Positions 62,460 to 64,000 of a DNA stretch of 64,000 bases are shown here, piece after piece. The translations under genes and the position numbers were made by a program. Origin of the DNA: Sphingobacterium chuzhouense. GTDB lineage: Bacteria > Bacteroidota > Bacteroidia > Sphingobacteriales > Sphingobacteriaceae. How positions within the stretch are numbered: the stretch's first letter is position 1; every line of letters starts with the position of its first letter. The stretch spans positions 310,001-374,000 of the forward strand of contig NZ_JACNYL010000003.1 of assembly GCF_014692525.1 (NCBI RefSeq). Direction: 5' to 3'. The notes under the pieces were generated by a model. That model made no database searches. It was not told the origin of the DNA and saw nothing but the letters and a program-made list of their open reading frames with translations.

Positions 62460-64000
62460 TTAGCATTCATTCCCGACGCCATAGCATCTTATCTCATAGA
62501 TTTGGGCAGACGGATCACCGTTTGTTGCTGTAACGTTAACTCTCAAACGATTTGTACGAATAGCGTTTGCTAATTGGTGGCTTCTGCGACGTTGATAATT
62601 ATCTACAACCTGAAGGAGTAACTGCCATTTTCCGTCAATGAAGGCCTCAATAGCGTAATCCTTTGGACATTGCGGATCACGATAAAACGGACTATACGCG
62701 TGAAGTTCACGAATAAGATGACCGGGAAACGTTAGTTCTATGGTCTCGATCTCGATCTCTTGATCCCAGGATAAAGTTATCCATTGCGGTAGCCCCTGTG
62801 TGGATTCTGATTTCCAAAGATTCGTAAAGCCTGCAGGACGTGTAACTCCATTTGTGATATTTTGGGCGGGATAACAAGGTTGCCCAGGCGTAATTTTATA
62901 GCTTAGGGTATGTCCACTCCCAAATCTTCTCATTTTGTTTTCTCCGATCTGATAGGACGCCATATGACCGGTGATGATTTTCCCTGCAATGGGCCAGCTA
63001 ACCTGGGGATTAGGCAATACATCTAAACGCATGAACGTTCCAACGTTTAAACCATGAAGATTGGCGGGGATATCTACCCATTGCTGCTCTCCTATCGGAA
63101 CATCTACTCTTGTCTTCAATATTACAGGCAATTCTTCTATTCGATAATCCCAAATATCTCTTACGCCTAACAATTCGATATCAAGCTGTTGAATAGATGC
63201 TGTATGGTTACTCAAACACAGGGTAATTGTATCGATCTGATCTGTACCGACGGCTATAAGCTGCCCTCTACGAGTTTTCAGTTCAATATCTGTATATTGG
63301 GGTTGATCTTTCCAAATAGACAGCCCTTGATGAAAGCCTAGATCATTTGGACCTGCTCCGTATTCTAACGCATCACTACTAGAGGTAACACGAGCCTGTA
63401 ATGCCAAGTCTTTTGGATCTTCATTTTTGCTATTTAACAAAAAGCATCCATCTCGGAGCAGTTGTTGCTGAATTGTATTTACAACATTTTGTGTGAGGTT
63501 GGCGACGGGAATATTTTGACGTAAGGCGATCGCGGCAGCTGTTCCTACAGCTTGCCCAAGTAATGCGGTTGTTCCCATTACTCTTACTGTGCCTAATGCG
63601 GCGTGAGTGACACTTACATTACGTCCAGCCATCATCAGATTATCGACGTCTTTTGCAATTAAACAGCGTAAGGGAACACCATATGGGCCTGCATAACTCT
63701 TAACTGCATATTCTGTAAACGTATTATAGTCTTCTCCGCTAGCCGGTTCGCTATGCTGTGCGAGTAGGCCCCCTGGTGTGTGCAAATCAATAAACCATCC
63801 TCCAAATCCGACTTCGTCCTCGAATACAGTACACTGTTGCGGATCGTGTTCAGTCATCAAATATTGCCCCATAATTCGACGACTTTCTCTTTTACCTGGA
63901 ACTTGACCTATCCAATCTAATGCATAATTTTTAGTCAATTCTTTCATTTTTGGATCTCTATTCTTCATCCAATCCCATACGCCGAGAGCATGACGAGTCA
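62460..64000 (-). CDS. FAD-dependent oxidoreductase, 5' end outside window
   Basis: The frame stays open to the window edge (HALGVWDWMKNRDP upstream of ATG 63968), so the N-terminal FAD Rossmann part lies beyond base 64000. Visible are the family core RRIMGQYLMTEHD, VPLRCLIAKDVDNLMMAGRN and GTTALLGQAVGTAAAIALRQ, plus a C-terminal discoidin-like carbohydrate-binding domain (FTNLWKSESTQGLPQWITLS). Such proteins (PF12831) are common in polysaccharide loci of Bacteroidota; substrate unknown. First gene of the visible locus. Confidence 0.82.
   Translation of the reverse strand, partial: TRHALGVWDWMKNRDPKMKELTKNYALDWIGQVPGKRESRRIMGQYLMTEHDPQQCTVFEDEVGFGGWFIDLHTPGGLLAQHSEPASGEDYNTFTEYAVKSYAGPYGVPLRCLIAKDVDNLMMAGRNVSVTHAALGTVRVMGTTALLGQAVGTAAAIALRQNIPVANLTQNVVNTIQQQLLRDGCFLLNSKNEDPKDLALQARVTSSSDALEYGAGPNDLGFHQGLSIWKDQPQYTDIELKTRRGQLIAVGTDQIDTITLCLSNHTASIQQLDIELLGVRDIWDYRIEELPVILKTRVDVPIGEQQWVDIPANLHGLNVGTFMRLDVLPNPQVSWPIAGKIITGHMASYQIGENKMRRFGSGHTLSYKITPGQPCYPAQNITNGVTRPAGFTNLWKSESTQGLPQWITLSWDQEIEIETIELTFPGHLIRELHAYSPFYRDPQCPKDYAIEAFIDGKWQLLLQVVDNYQRRRSHQLANAIRTNRLRVNVTATNGDPSAQIYEIRCYGVGNEC

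Overview
The window looks like a chromosome segment of a Bacteroidota bacterium, most likely family Sphingobacteriaceae. The evidence is three-part: two SusC/SusD pairs, a MauE + DUF6520 + TlpA group and many short-lipobox lipoproteins; LytTR/LytS-type signalling; and moderate GC that drops in an AT-rich accessory middle. No rRNA or tRNA gene was seen and no CRISPR array was found.

Region 1 (1-12.2 kb) is mixed chromosomal content: a lipoprotein cut by the window edge, an AraC regulator with a siderophore-interacting reductase, a beta-propeller lipoprotein, a BamA/D15-type barrel, an SDR oxidoreductase, a secreted or periplasmic propeller, a gutted DUF4143-type ATPase, a class II Fic AMP transferase, a TPR-fused rifampin ADP-ribosyltransferase and two paralogous outer-membrane barrels.

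Region 2 (12.2-16.6 kb) is a compact minus-strand module: HTH protein, a 441-bp array with a strict 21-bp period, a fibronectin-III-like protein, a DUF5675 protein, a 20-bp tandem repeat and two tiny membrane proteins. A LytTR regulator and LytS-type kinase sit upstream on the same strand. Region 3 (16.9-25.2 kb) has a Crp/Fnr gene broken by one stop codon, a 28-codon ORF, MauE and DUF6520 facing a TlpA-SusD-SusC operon. Upstream of that SusC is a second periodic array: ten 11-bp TTCG units followed by ten 11-bp CGAA units in opposite orientation, capable of folding as one giant hairpin.

Region 4 (25.4-50.4 kb) is an accessory and defence island, AT-rich and full of decaying genes. It includes an XRE regulator with a palindromic operator, a long nested hairpin element, an HNH-like protein, and two 132-bp attC-like sites that bracket a gene cassette (no integrase in view). 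It also has a frameshifted DUF1016 nuclease, a TIR-like (CAP12-type) gene, a TIGR04141/DUF6119 protein, IS21 scraps, a Schlafen-AlbA_2 protein with tandem VDTS repeats, AbiH, a methyltransferase coupled to a 19-codon ORF, OsmC, and hicAB with a dead toxin.

Region 5 (50.4-64 kb) is a polysaccharide utilisation locus on the minus strand: FAD-dependent oxidoreductase, SusC, SusD, DUF5017, an M23/PKD protein, an alginate-lyase-fold protein, a heparinase II/III-family lyase and a GH88 unsaturated glucuronyl hydrolase. Together these fit import and lyase-based breakdown of a uronic-acid polysaccharide such as a glycosaminoglycan or glucuronan.

The observations I would chase first are the 21-bp and 11-bp helically phased arrays, the attC-like cassette segment, and the nested hairpin at 25.9 kb.
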